Source of the DNA: Nocardia yamanashiensis NBRC 100130
GTDB lineage: Bacteria > Actinomycetota > Actinomycetes > Mycobacteriales > Mycobacteriaceae
Length of the DNA stretch: 64,000 nucleotides
Direction: 5' to 3'
Assembly: GCF_001613325.1 (NCBI RefSeq)
Contig: NZ_BDCD01000043.1
Location: forward strand, 1-64,000
Positions 33,953-41,980 of the stretch are shown here, piece by piece. The stretch's first letter is position 1; each line of letters starts with the position of its first letter. A program made the position numbers and the translations under genes. A model generated the notes under the pieces. It searched no databases, was not told where the DNA came from, and worked only from the letters and a program-made list of their open reading frames with translations.

Positions 33953-35515
33953 TCACCCCGGTTGCACCGAGAGTTGATGGCGGAAGTTGTTTTTCGGGTC
34001 CCAGACGGACTTGACGCGTTGTAGCCGGGGATAGTTGCCCGCGTAATAAAGCTCATGCCAGGGTGTGGCGGAGGTGTTCCAGAGGGGATCGGCCAGGTCC
34101 GGGTCCGGATAATTGATGTAGCTGCCACCGTCACGCTGCCCGGGGACCGGGACCGAGCTCGTCTCGGCATAGACCTCTGCATAGGTCTTTCGGACCCAAG
34201 ATATGAAGCGGTCGTCGTCGGCGGGATCGTTCCATGCGGCGTGCAGAAGCATCTTCATCATCGTGTCCCGGGCAGGCATGGCGGTTGCGTCGGGAGCAAC
34301 AGCGTTGATCGCGCCGCCTAAAGGCGAGAACTCCAGAAAGGTTTCGCGTTTCAGGGCAGGATCGGTGAGCGCCCGGTACAGGACGCGAAGCTGGCTGTCG
34401 GTGTAGGGCTGCCGCAGCAGAGCGGCTTTGATCTTGATCCGGCCGGGAATCGGTGGCGGCGGGGCATAATAGCTGCCGATGCTGTCGAGGTAGCCGAGTC
34501 GGACCGGTGGCAGCACGATGGGGGAGGGGGTGACGCCGGCGCTGACGGCGGTCAGGAATTCATCGAGGCGAGATTGCGTTTCGGCCGGTTCGCCGTAGGA
34601 GAAGACCAGCAGATCGGTGAAGCTCTCGATAAGCGGGCGAACCGCCAACCGGGCGAACACATTCGTGAACGGATCACCCGGATCACGGTGCTGGTCGTGG
34701 AAATCGAGATAGTTGCGCAGCAGTCGTAAGAAGGAGTCCTCGGTCACCATCGGCATGGGGAGGTCCAGCTGGCCGATGAGCACGGTCTCGGGCACGCGGG
34801 GGAGCGCTAGCGTCGGATCGGTGCCGTCGGAGGCGGGCGAACGCAACAGGAATCGGGTGACGATCCCGAAATTGCCGCCGCCACCGCCGGTGTGGGCCCA
34901 CCAAAGATCGCGGTTCGGGCCGTCACGAGTGGCCAAGGCCAGCGTAGCTTTGCCGGTTGCGTCGACAGTGATGACCTCTACACCGTAGAGGTGATCGGCG
35001 ACCAAGCCGAATTGCCGTGACAGCGGACCGAAACCGCCCCCGCTGATATGCCCGCCCACCCCGACCCCGAGGCACAGGCCGCCCGGAACGGTCACCCCCC
35101 AGCGGGCCAACTCGCGGTAGACGGTATCGAGGTCGGTGCCCGCGCCGATCGAGAAGGCCCGCAGCTCGGGATCCCAGTCCACTGTGTTCAACCGCTGCAA
35201 GTCGATCAGGGCCTTGGTGTCCGCGCCGTCGACGAAGTCGTCGAAACCGTGCCCGCCGGATCGGACTGCGATGCGGAGATCATCGCGCACAGATCGCTGT
35301 ACAGCTTCCAGCAATTCGGCTGTGCTGGAAGGGGTATGGATTCGATCGGGTTGAGCGATGAAGCGCCGATTGTAGCCACGCCGGACCAGTGACGAGTAGG
35401 CCGGCTCATCGCGAGTGATGGCGGGCGGCGCGGCCCGAGCGTCGAACCCGTTGAACGCCCCTACCGTCGCGCCCAGTGCCGTCGCCGCCAAGAATCCTCG
35501 ACGTGACAAGGACAT
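33953..35515 (-). CDS. Tat-exported FAD-linked oxidase, BBE (berberine-bridge-like) family
   Basis: A 520-residue secreted flavoenzyme. The N-terminus MSLSRRGFLAATALGATVGAF is a twin-arginine signal, so it is exported folded with its cofactor. The PCMH-type FAD domain shows RSGGHGFDD (His89) and GGLCLGVGVGGHISGGGFG (Cys148), the pair that attaches FAD twice (to His and Cys) in glucooligosaccharide-oxidase-type enzymes. The C-terminal BBE segment is KNNFRHQLSVQ. Such enzymes oxidise alcohols or sugars and reduce oxygen to peroxide; the substrate here is unknown. Start ATG 35515 has GGAGAA 7 bases upstream. It lies 101 bp downstream of a small secreted protein, with a hairpin between. Confidence 0.88.
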   Translation of the reverse strand: MSLSRRGFLAATALGATVGAFNGFDARAAPPAITRDEPAYSSLVRRGYNRRFIAQPDRIHTPSSTAELLEAVQRSVRDDLRIAVRSGGHGFDDFVDGADTKALIDLQRLNTVDWDPELRAFSIGAGTDLDTVYRELARWGVTVPGGLCLGVGVGGHISGGGFGPLSRQFGLVADHLYGVEVITVDATGKATLALATRDGPNRDLWWAHTGGGGGNFGIVTRFLLRSPASDGTDPTLALPRVPETVLIGQLDLPMPMVTEDSFLRLLRNYLDFHDQHRDPGDPFTNVFARLAVRPLIESFTDLLVFSYGEPAETQSRLDEFLTAVSAGVTPSPIVLPPVRLGYLDSIGSYYAPPPPIPGRIKIKAALLRQPYTDSQLRVLYRALTDPALKRETFLEFSPLGGAINAVAPDATAMPARDTMMKMLLHAAWNDPADDDRFISWVRKTYAEVYAETSSVPVPGQRDGGSYINYPDPDLADPLWNTSATPWHELYYAGNYPRLQRVKSVWDPKNNFRHQLSVQPG

Positions 35516-35568
35516 TCGATTGTTCTCCGCAACATCGAAGGGTTGATTTACGTGGCCACCGAAAGGGT

Positions 35569-35603
35569 GGTGGGAGGCTCCTCCGCAGCGGAAGCCTCCC
35601 ACC
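35569..35603 (-). terminator. Hairpin between the small secreted gene and the oxidase gene
   Basis: Perfect 11-bp outer stem (GGTGGGAGGCT and complement) with a nested TCCGC-AG-CGGA stem. It lies just after the stop of the reverse-strand gene at 35617. Confidence 0.65.
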
Positions 35604-35616
35604 GCGTAACCGTGGC

Positions 35617-35949
35617 TCAGCAGCTGCCGAAGGAACCCGAGCAACGGTACGAACGGGGCGCCCAGCCATCGAATCCCGGCCGCCAGGGTCCCGGATCGAA
35701 CATGCTCCAGGGCGAGGGCCAGAAGTCGATGGGCGGACCGGGATAGTTACGCGAGCCGTACCCGCCGCCCATCCCGTACGGATCATGCGGCCGCGGATGC
35801 GTCTGTTCGAAACGAACCTCCGAACCCTGGTCGACGATTTCGGCGGAGGCCTGGGCGCCGAACGATGCCAGAGCGGCAACGGCCAAGGCGATGGTTGCGA
35901 CGCTACGGGCCAGCACCCGCGAGACGCTTGCCGGTGTTCGCGAGATCAT
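35617..35949 (-). CDS. Small secreted Pro/Gly/Trp-rich protein
   Basis: A 110-residue exported protein. ATG 35949 has GAAGGGGA 4 bases upstream. The signal peptide (RVLARSVATIALAVAALASFGAQASA) is cleaved probably after ASA. The ~75-residue mature part is rich in Pro, Gly, Trp, Tyr and Phe (DPYGMGGGYGSRNYPG, FWPSPW, DPGPWRPGFDGW) with two C-terminal cysteines (RCSGSFGSC). The aromatic/proline composition resembles small surface proteins of Nocardia and relatives; no function is assigned. Confidence 0.7.
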   Translation of the reverse strand: MISRTPASVSRVLARSVATIALAVAALASFGAQASAEIVDQGSEVRFEQTHPRPHDPYGMGGGYGSRNYPGPPIDFWPSPWSMFDPGPWRPGFDGWAPRSYRCSGSFGSC

Positions 35950-36107
35950 GGAATCCCCTTCTACTGGAACATATTTCGGCGAAATATCGTTCGCCGCCGG
36001 ATTCTATGCGCCCACGGTGCCGACCGGGTTCGCTCATGTAGCCACCGGTGGGAAGCGCCCGGCGTGGTTGCGCAGCCTATTGCCTCGAATCAGGGTTGCC
36101 CGTGCTG

Positions 36108-36123
36108 TTGCCATGAGCGGGAA
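36108..36123. promoter_or_regulatory. Degenerate motif B upstream of the ESX effector set
   Basis: TTGCCA-TGAG-CGGGAA, about 96 bp before ATG 36219. One mismatch per half-site; weak on its own. Confidence 0.3.
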
Positions 36124-36218
36124 TATGTTTCGAGCTGCGCTGTGTAGCGTTGATTCGTTGCCGGGTAATGAAGAGAAGATGTGCCGCTCGGGTGCGTGAC
36201 GAACAGCGGAGGCTCGTG

Positions 36219-36659
36219 ATGAGCGCGGTCGAGTACCGGATCGACAGGCAATTGTTGGAATTCGATGTGGAATCGGCCCTGGCATCGGGAATGCGGCCCG
36301 CTGGCGCGGACTGCGGCGGTTGGTACACCACCGCGATCATCGCGGCGGCGCTGCGCGCGGAGGAGGTGGCCATCGACTCGTCCGGATTGGCCTTCCTGGC
36401 CGGATACGTTCGGGCCTCGGGGCTGGCCACCGTGTCCTCGATGCCGGAATTGTTCACCGGCCACGCGCGGGAGCAACTGGTTCGTGGCTGGATCGCAGCG
36501 GCGATGTCGGGCCCGCAGCCTGTCGGCGTCGCCTTCGACGACCGATTCGCTCGGTGGCTCGACGCGGTCGCCACTGTGCTGAGCGCCCGGGAACGGAACC
36601 GCGCGCCAGCCTTCGGCGCGATCCCGCCGAGCCATCATGAGTGGACTCACAGACGGTAA
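36219..36659 (+). CDS. Hypothetical protein, first gene of an ESX effector set
   Basis: A 146-residue soluble protein from ATG 36219, preceded by GGAGG at 6 bases. It shows mixed helices with two cysteine-poor segments (EEVAIDSSGLAFLAGYVRASG, LFTGHAREQLVRGWIAAAM) and no signal peptide or known motif. Its end overlaps the next gene by 23 bases, and that gene overlaps the third by 4, so all three are one translational unit. By position it could be a chaperone or an immunity protein for the third product (inference only). Confidence 0.55.
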   Translation: MSAVEYRIDRQLLEFDVESALASGMRPAGADCGGWYTTAIIAAALRAEEVAIDSSGLAFLAGYVRASGLATVSSMPELFTGHAREQLVRGWIAAAMSGPQPVGVAFDDRFARWLDAVATVLSARERNRAPAFGAIPPSHHEWTHRR

Positions 36660-36993
36660 TGCCGGCATCGAACCATCGACATTACGGCTCGATCCGGGCG
36701 CGGTGCGCGCGGCTCGCGCGAGCATCAGCGACATCGCCGATCGCCTGGCACAGCTGGCGGGCAAGCTGTCCGGCGACGGATCCGACGCAACGCCGAACTC
36801 GATTTTCGATGAATCGGACCTCGCCTCCCTGTGGTCGGAGCTGCGGCGTGCGGGTACCGCCGAGGTATCCGTATCTGACAGCGCAGCAAAGGAATTCGGG
36901 TCATTGCTCTCGACGGCTGTCGACGCATACGAGGCGCATGACGATAACGGCGCCCGCGAGATCTACTCGACCGTCCTCAGCGACAAAACATGA
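36637..36993 (+). CDS. ESX-associated small helical protein
   Basis: A 118-residue all-helical protein. A first helix (VRAARASISDIADRLAQLAGKL), a short acidic loop, and later helices (ESDLASLWSELRRAG, AAKEFGSLLSTAVDAYEAHD) give the size and character of ESX partner proteins, although no WXG motif is present. Overlaps on both sides place it between the hypothetical gene at 36219 and the effector at 36990. This mirrors the partner-plus-large-protein pair at 33815-32131. Confidence 0.6.
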   Translation: MSGLTDGNAGIEPSTLRLDPGAVRAARASISDIADRLAQLAGKLSGDGSDATPNSIFDESDLASLWSELRRAGTAEVSVSDSAAKEFGSLLSTAVDAYEAHDDNGAREIYSTVLSDKT

Positions 36994-38615
36994 GCCGCGA
37001 GAAACCATCGGATGAAGGCATCCCTCCACAACCCTCCGCGATACTCACGGAGCTCAGGGAAGGGATGCAAGCTATTTCGGCCGACTCCGGGAGTATGGTG
37101 CGTGAATTCCTGCTCCCCGCCGTAAACCAGGCCATCGAAGTGCAAGGACCGCCAGGCTCACCCACCTTGATAGCCAAAGAAGCTGAACTCTTCGGGACAG
37201 CATCGACCGTAACTGACGAGTGCGGACACGATATGGCCGGAACCAGCTCTACGGTGGATGCTCACTGGAGAGGCCGTGCGGCAGACGCCGCGCTGAAGGA
37301 CATGATGGGGATGCAATCACAGCTGACCGCAATGCACTCCACCTTCAAAGCAAGTTCTGAACTCGCACAGAACTATGGATGGGCGTTGCGAGAAGCTCAA
37401 AGCGACGACGAATCGGCTCGGCGACAACTGAGGGAAGTCGCGTCGATGATAAGCGCGAACGTCAGCTCGAACGTTGGGGACCGGTTTCGGATCAAGCAAC
37501 TGGCAGTGGACGCCTGCACTGTGCGCGAGAAGACCGCGCTGTTTTGCGATGCGATGCGGAACGACATGAAGAGTGCTCTGCGCCAACTCATCGAGCAGTT
37601 CCGTGCCCGGTTTGTGGACGTCCCCGGCCTCGGTTCCCTGGAAGCGGTCGGATTGGCTTACAGCGGCGTCGGCGGTGCCGTGTACGCCGCAGGCAAGAAT
37701 CCGATTCTGACCCCCACGGCGTTGCAGCGTGCCTCGGAGCGCCTGACCGGCATGAGCTCCGAGGAGCGAATGGAGTTCGAGCGGAAACTCCAGGACGCGA
37801 AATCGAATACCGAGCGCGCCTACTTGTGGAAAGCATTGGCAGCCGGGTACTCCCGAGCCGATATCGACTCCTTCAGCGCATTGATCCATGCACACGGCGA
37901 CGACCCCGTATGGCTGTCCGACCATCTGGAGCCAATGATCGGAACCGACGGGGGTGCGAGATCGACGTCGCGGGGGCAGCACCTGGCTCGCTATCGATCC
38001 GAGGAGAACTACACCGACCCGGTCACCGGCCAAGCGGTATCGATCTACAGCCAGGGAGACATCACGCCCGACTGTGTAGCAGCCGGGGCCATCGTGGCGC
38101 GCGCCAAGAACGATCCTGTCTACATGCTCGGACTGACGACGGGGCAGGGACCCGCCGCCATCGAAGGCAGTCGCCCCGGCGACAGCACCCCCCAGTTCGC
38201 GGCCCGACTTCAGAACGCCTACCTCGACGAATACTCGGGCTGGGCAAACGGTTCCGCCACTCAATCGGACACCCTCCGCTTGCTGGAACCGATTACGGGC
38301 AGCAAATACAGCACCATCCAGGTAAGTGACGCTGATGCTCGCGCATCCGTGCTGCCCCAAGTCGAGGCTGCGGTGGCCGCCGGCAAGCCGGTCCCGATCC
38401 TGGCCTACCGACCGGGCGCTCGTGAAGACCACGACCTGGGTCATCAGATGGTGATAGTCGGCATTGACCAAGGTCTCTTTCAGGTCTACAACCCGTACGG
38501 ATACACCACATTCATCACCAAGAGGCAGTTCATCGACGGAAGAATCGAAGCGCTGCCGCTGACACAACCCGTGGAAGAATTCACCATTCCAACGCGCGTC
38601 ATGCTGCCGCAATAG
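36990..38615 (+). CDS. Putative ESX-exported effector with papain/calpain-like C-terminal domain
   Basis: A 541-residue protein in three parts. Residues ~15-210 are a helical ESX-type N-domain with a WXG-like turn (AHWRGRAAD, Trp93). Residues ~239-300 are the module shared with the protein at 32131 (LTPTALQRASERLTGM ... AYLWKALAAGY). Residues ~335-541 resemble clan CA cysteine proteases: QGDITPDC (Cys362), then LGHQMVIVGID (His485) and VYNPYGY (Asn501). The order Cys-His-Asn and the QG...DC / GH / NP-G spacing recall calpain (C2) and papain-like folds. There is no signal peptide. Likely a type VII-secreted protease or toxin (inference). The start ATG overlaps the previous stop by four bases. 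An unrelated peptidase-like fold cannot be excluded. Confidence 0.65.
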   Translation: MSREKPSDEGIPPQPSAILTELREGMQAISADSGSMVREFLLPAVNQAIEVQGPPGSPTLIAKEAELFGTASTVTDECGHDMAGTSSTVDAHWRGRAADAALKDMMGMQSQLTAMHSTFKASSELAQNYGWALREAQSDDESARRQLREVASMISANVSSNVGDRFRIKQLAVDACTVREKTALFCDAMRNDMKSALRQLIEQFRARFVDVPGLGSLEAVGLAYSGVGGAVYAAGKNPILTPTALQRASERLTGMSSEERMEFERKLQDAKSNTERAYLWKALAAGYSRADIDSFSALIHAHGDDPVWLSDHLEPMIGTDGGARSTSRGQHLARYRSEENYTDPVTGQAVSIYSQGDITPDCVAAGAIVARAKNDPVYMLGLTTGQGPAAIEGSRPGDSTPQFAARLQNAYLDEYSGWANGSATQSDTLRLLEPITGSKYSTIQVSDADARASVLPQVEAAVAAGKPVPILAYRPGAREDHDLGHQMVIVGIDQGLFQVYNPYGYTTFITKRQFIDGRIEALPLTQPVEEFTIPTRVMLPQ

Positions 38616-39137
38616 CGCCGCCGCGGACGTAGGGGACACCCCAAACTCCCAGCCTGACATAAGGTAGCTTATCGGCGCCTGAATCACACTGTGCCGCACA
38701 ACCTTCACCGTGCGGGAATCGGTGCGAGCTCTGCAACGGCGGAGTTGGTGTCGGACGCGCGAGCGCGGTGCATCCTCGGCTGGAACAGCCTCACGCTGGT
38801 GTGCGATCTGGCGCTACATCCAGCCGATGGAAATGCGTTGTGGTATAGAAACTTTCGCCGATATTGTTTAGTTATGTCAAGGTGCGCCGGCCTGACCGTC
38901 TGAGACTCAGTCCGCGGGATTTACACCCTGCCCTGCTTTCATCACGGTGACGGATTGTGGCGCACTGGCGGCCGGAAGTTCGCTCTGGAAGAACATTTCT
39001 CGACACCGACTCACAAAGCCGACTACAACTGTGCTGATGCGAGGCCGACCGCGACAAGTTTGTCCGCATGGCCGACAACGGCGTCCGCCTGCTCTACGCG
39101 ATACAGGCAGGCGCCCATTGGATTCTCGAGGAGTGAC
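38616..39137. other. Intergenic stretch without supported gene
   Basis: About 520 bp. Short frames exist (for example 38691-38903) but lack a ribosome site or conserved look. A motif B half-site (CTCCCA at 38646) is present without a good partner. Composition is slightly AT-richer around 38840-38880. Confidence 0.4.
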
Positions 39138-39716
39138 ATGATGGCGCGACAGTCTGCCGACCCGGATGCGGATGTCGTCACGGTCTTGCTCGAACAGCAG
39201 GTCGCTCCCGGATTTGAAGCCGAGTTCCAAGCGTGGTTTGCGGGATTGCGGGCGGCGGCCGAGCGGAGTCCTGGTCACCTGGGATCGGGATTACTGCGCC
39301 CGGCGCACGGTGGAGATAAATGGCATGTCCTGCATCGTTTTTCGGACGAGGAAGCCTACCTTGCTTGGCTGGACTCACCGGAGCGTGCTCATTGGCTCGC
39401 AGCGATAGATACCGATCACCATCGTCTGAGCACCCACCGTGTGTTGCACGGCACCGAGGGATGGTTCGCGCCGGCTCCGCTCGCGCCGCCGAGGTGGAAG
39501 ATGGCCATCGGATCGTTCCTCGCCATTCTGCCCATTACGCTGACAGCCAACCTGCTGCTCCTACCGCACCTGACCACGATTCCGACCCCGGTGCGCACCC
39601 TGGTGATCGCGGCGTTGTTCAGTGTCCTCATGACCTATGTGGCGATGCCCATTGTGTCGAAAGCTCTGCGTGGCTGGCTTTACCCGAAACCGCCGGCTCC
39701 ACCGATCGGTCGTTGA
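39138..39716 (+). CDS. ABM-domain protein with C-terminal membrane helices
   Basis: A 192-residue protein. The first ~105 residues are an antibiotic-biosynthesis-monooxygenase (ABM) ferredoxin-like domain: VTVLLEQQVAPGFEAEFQAWFAGLRAAAERSPGH, then WHVLHRFSDEEAYLAWLDSPERAHWLA. Two hydrophobic helices follow (IGSFLAILPITLTANLLLLP and VIAALFSVLMTYVAMPIVSKAL). ABM plus two helices is a recurrent actinobacterial layout; its chemistry is undefined. GAGGAG lies 4 bases before ATG 39138; ATG 39141 directly follows and is as likely. Confidence 0.8.
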   Translation: MMARQSADPDADVVTVLLEQQVAPGFEAEFQAWFAGLRAAAERSPGHLGSGLLRPAHGGDKWHVLHRFSDEEAYLAWLDSPERAHWLAAIDTDHHRLSTHRVLHGTEGWFAPAPLAPPRWKMAIGSFLAILPITLTANLLLLPHLTTIPTPVRTLVIAALFSVLMTYVAMPIVSKALRGWLYPKPPAPPIGR

Positions 39717-39742
39717 GCACTTGGACCGGACGCGTCACTCAT

Positions 39743-40243
39743 TCAGTATTTAGCCAGCAGGTATGAGCCGATGATGATCATCGCGCAGGCAGCTACCCGG
39801 GTGGCATCCATACGGCGGCGCGGGAAACCCATGACCCCGTAGTGGTCCATGAGCGCGGCCAGGAACATTTGCCCGGCGATGATGAGCGCATTGAAGGTGC
39901 TGACTCCGACGCTGGAGGCGACGGTGATCATGGCGAAGATCGCGGCCCCTCCGGTGAGCCCGCCGAACGGGGCCCATGCGGGCATGGTTCGCACGTCTGT
40001 CCATGTCGGCCAGTTTCGCTTCTTCGAAACCCACAGTGTCGCAACGAGAATGGTTCCTACTCCGGCGAGTGCGACGGCATAGGAGATCACCCCGCAAAGG
40101 AACACGTTCTTCAGTGCGAGCTTGAGTGAGTTCTGGCAGCCCGCCTCCACTGACCGCAACGCGCCGCCGATCAGGAGAAACACGAAGACCAGGCTGAGAG
40201 CGGAACGTGACAGTGTGGGGCGGACCGTGGTGGGAGCGGTCAT
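39743..40243 (-). CDS. Small DMT-family transporter subunit (DUF606/YdcZ type), second of a pair
   Basis: A 166-residue protein with about five hydrophobic helices and the family-like RSVEAGCQNSLKLALKN segment after helix 1, plus APFGGLTGGAAIFAMITVAS and GVSTFNALIIAGQMFLAALMDHYGVMG. It is the paralogue of the gene immediately upstream, whose stop overlaps its start by four bases. Paired half-size DMT genes usually form heterodimers. Substrate unknown. Confidence 0.8.
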   Translation of the reverse strand: MTAPTTVRPTLSRSALSLVFVFLLIGGALRSVEAGCQNSLKLALKNVFLCGVISYAVALAGVGTILVATLWVSKKRNWPTWTDVRTMPAWAPFGGLTGGAAIFAMITVASSVGVSTFNALIIAGQMFLAALMDHYGVMGFPRRRMDATRVAACAMIIIGSYLLAKY

Positions 40244-40815
40244 CGGGCAACCCCTTCCAGGATCACGTCACGCCGTGGTTCGACGGCCCGTTGTGTGGTG
40301 TCACGAGCCATGAGGAAGACCGCGACGGTGATCAGTGCGGCGGCCACCAACCGCGGCGGGTTCAGGTGCCGTTCCGCGAAACCCATCAGCCCGAGATCAT
40401 CCATGACCAGAGCGACCAGCATTTCACTTGTGATCACTACTGCGTTGAAGGTCGCGATACCGACGTACTTGGCAACAGTGATCATGCCGACTACCGCGAC
40501 GCCGCCGATGAGACCGCCGAACGGTGCCCACCACGGCATCTGACGTAGGTCGGCCCAGCTCGGCCAGGGGGAATGCGCGACCAGCGTGGAGACCACCAGG
40601 AATATCGAAAACCCGCTCAGTGCAACGGCATACGACAGCACGGCGCACAGCCACACATTCTTGACATGGATCTTCTGAGTGTTCTGGCAGCCGACTTCGA
40701 CGGATCTGAGCCCGCCGGCCACAACGATGAACAGGAATACGAAACCGAACGTGACAGCGGCCATCAGCTGAACGACTTTCGATCGGACCGGACTGTGTGG
40801 CCACGTGCACGCCAT
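40240..40815 (-). CDS. Small DMT-family transporter subunit (DUF606/YdcZ type), first of a pair
   Basis: About 191 residues. It aligns along its whole length with the following gene (LRSVEVGCQNTQKIHVKN, APFGGLIGGVAVVGMITVAK, GIATFNAVVITSEMLVALVMDDLGLMG). The two share the same helix pattern, which suggests a tandem duplication and a heteromeric transporter. The start is uncertain: ATG 40815 abuts a hairpin and lacks a ribosome site; ATG 40764 would shorten the protein by 17 residues. Motif A copy 6 lies in the promoter shared with the divergent gene at 40996. Confidence 0.78.
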   Translation of the reverse strand: MACTWPHSPVRSKVVQLMAAVTFGFVFLFIVVAGGLRSVEVGCQNTQKIHVKNVWLCAVLSYAVALSGFSIFLVVSTLVAHSPWPSWADLRQMPWWAPFGGLIGGVAVVGMITVAKYVGIATFNAVVITSEMLVALVMDDLGLMGFAERHLNPPRLVAAALITVAVFLMARDTTQRAVEPRRDVILEGVAR

Positions 40816-40838
40816 CGCCGGGTCGGATCGACCCGGCG
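40816..40838. repeat. Perfect 10-bp hairpin at the DMT gene start
   Basis: CGCCGGGTCG-GAT-CGACCCGGCG, immediately upstream of the leftmost candidate ATG of the DMT pair. If transcribed it would cover the ribosome-binding position of that ATG. Confidence 0.5.
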
Positions 40839-40889
40839 AAGTCGCGTCTGGTCAAGCCCTCGTCGACCCCACAGTCATAACGTGCGCAA

Positions 40890-40911
40890 CGTACCGTTGT
40901 TCAGCGGCTCG
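40890..40911. promoter_or_regulatory. Palindromic motif A, copy 6
   Basis: Half-sites CGTACCGTT and AGCGGCTCG with a 4-bp centre, midway between the divergent DMT and 2H-phosphoesterase-like genes (75 and 85 bp from their starts). Confidence 0.5.
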
Positions 40912-40995
40912 CTCAATCGGGTATAACCAGCGTTGGGGAGCGTGCTGTATTGCCGATAGGGTTCCGGTACTTCGTCGTCTGTCAGGAGTGCTCGG

Positions 40996-41745
40996 ATGCC
41001 GGAATCCCCCTCGATCCCCGCCCTATGGCTGGACGGCGATCCAGCCGAACTACTCACCCTCGATGTCGTGCTTCGGCTGCCCCAGCCCATGCGCGATGAA
41101 TCATCGAGTCGCAGTCGGCAGTTCAGTCATCTCATGCGCCGGCAGCGTCTGGACGCGCGCTTCGTTCTCGGTGAGATCGTGCCCTGGGGCAGCGAACCCG
41201 CGGAACCCCATATCTCGATCTTCATGCTGACCGCCCCGCGTGAGATGCTCCCACTGCTCGCCGATGCAGTCGACCGCGTCGCCGCGCACACCCCGCCGGT
41301 GGAAGCGCTCGGAAAGCACTACGGACACAACCCATTCGGCGCCCCTGAACTCTTCTTCCATGCCACATCGCAGTGGCGGACTCTGCAGCGGACCGTGGTC
41401 GAGGCGTTCGAGCCGCTTCGTCAGGGCCGGCTCCGCCAGGAAGGACCGTTCGGCGAGCCTCTGCCTGCCATGCTCGCCGGAACTGTACCCGCCGATCCGG
41501 AACGCCTGAAACAACTGCGGGACACCGGATTCGACGAAATCGGCGACCGCTTCCGCCCCCATGTCACCGAGAGCGCGCCCACCGACCCCGCGTATCGTGT
41601 CCCGTTCGATACCTTGCCCGCCCCCGAGAGCATTACCGGCACTCTCACCACTCTCGCGCTCTACCGGATGGGCCCGTACGGAACCTGCCTCACCAACTAC
41701 CACGAGGCCGAGCTGGGTTTACCCGACGTGGCATCCGAGGGCTGA
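40996..41745 (+). CDS. 2H phosphoesterase-like protein
   Basis: A 249-residue soluble protein with two histidine motifs, H72-I-S74 (EPHISIFML) and H189-V-T191 (FRPHVTES), 117 residues apart. Two HxS/T motifs facing each other are the signature of the 2H phosphoesterase superfamily (RNA ligase/cyclic phosphodiesterase types). Other visible features are a GHNPFGAPELFFHATSQW segment and a C-terminal LALYRMGPYG strand. Substrate is unknown; the family acts on 2',3'-cyclic phosphates or related esters. AGGAG lies 7 bases before the ATG. Confidence 0.6.
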   Translation: MPESPSIPALWLDGDPAELLTLDVVLRLPQPMRDESSSRSRQFSHLMRRQRLDARFVLGEIVPWGSEPAEPHISIFMLTAPREMLPLLADAVDRVAAHTPPVEALGKHYGHNPFGAPELFFHATSQWRTLQRTVVEAFEPLRQGRLRQEGPFGEPLPAMLAGTVPADPERLKQLRDTGFDEIGDRFRPHVTESAPTDPAYRVPFDTLPAPESITGTLTTLALYRMGPYGTCLTNYHEAELGLPDVASEG

Positions 41746-41776
41746 TCAGTCAGGACCCGAAGAGGGGCCTGGTGTG

Positions 41777-41980
41777 TCACTTCTTCTTGTTGACCATGTA
41801 GACGACGCCGAGGATCAGTACGACAACCGCGATGAGGCAGACCGAGCCGAAAATCCAGAAGCCGCTCCCCTTCTTGGACTTCTTCTTGGCCGTGTACTCC
41901 ATAGCCACATTCCATGTGTCGGGATTCGTCCAGACCTCATGGTCGAGCAGATTTGCCTGGGTCAGCATATCCAGATACAT
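41777..41980 (-). CDS. Small single-pass membrane protein (paralogue of 51391-51600)
   Basis: A 67-residue protein: a polar N-terminus (MYLDMLTQANLLDHEVWTNP ... WNVAMEYTAKKKSKKG), one membrane helix (FWIFGSVCLIAVVVLILGVVYMV) and a KKK tail. GGAGG lies 8 bases before the ATG. It aligns end to end with the product of 51391-51600 (MYL-LL-Q-N, W-P-TW--A-EYT-K, FWI/VWI-G--CLI, VNK-K). Both genes have a motif B palindrome 76-77 bp upstream. Function unknown. Confidence 0.7.
   Translation of the reverse strand: MYLDMLTQANLLDHEVWTNPDTWNVAMEYTAKKKSKKGSGFWIFGSVCLIAVVVLILGVVYMVNKKK

Noticed and set aside
38691..38903. 70-codon frame after the effector gene
   Set aside because: GTG start without ribosome site and no protein-like pattern; a nearby motif B half-site is not enough.
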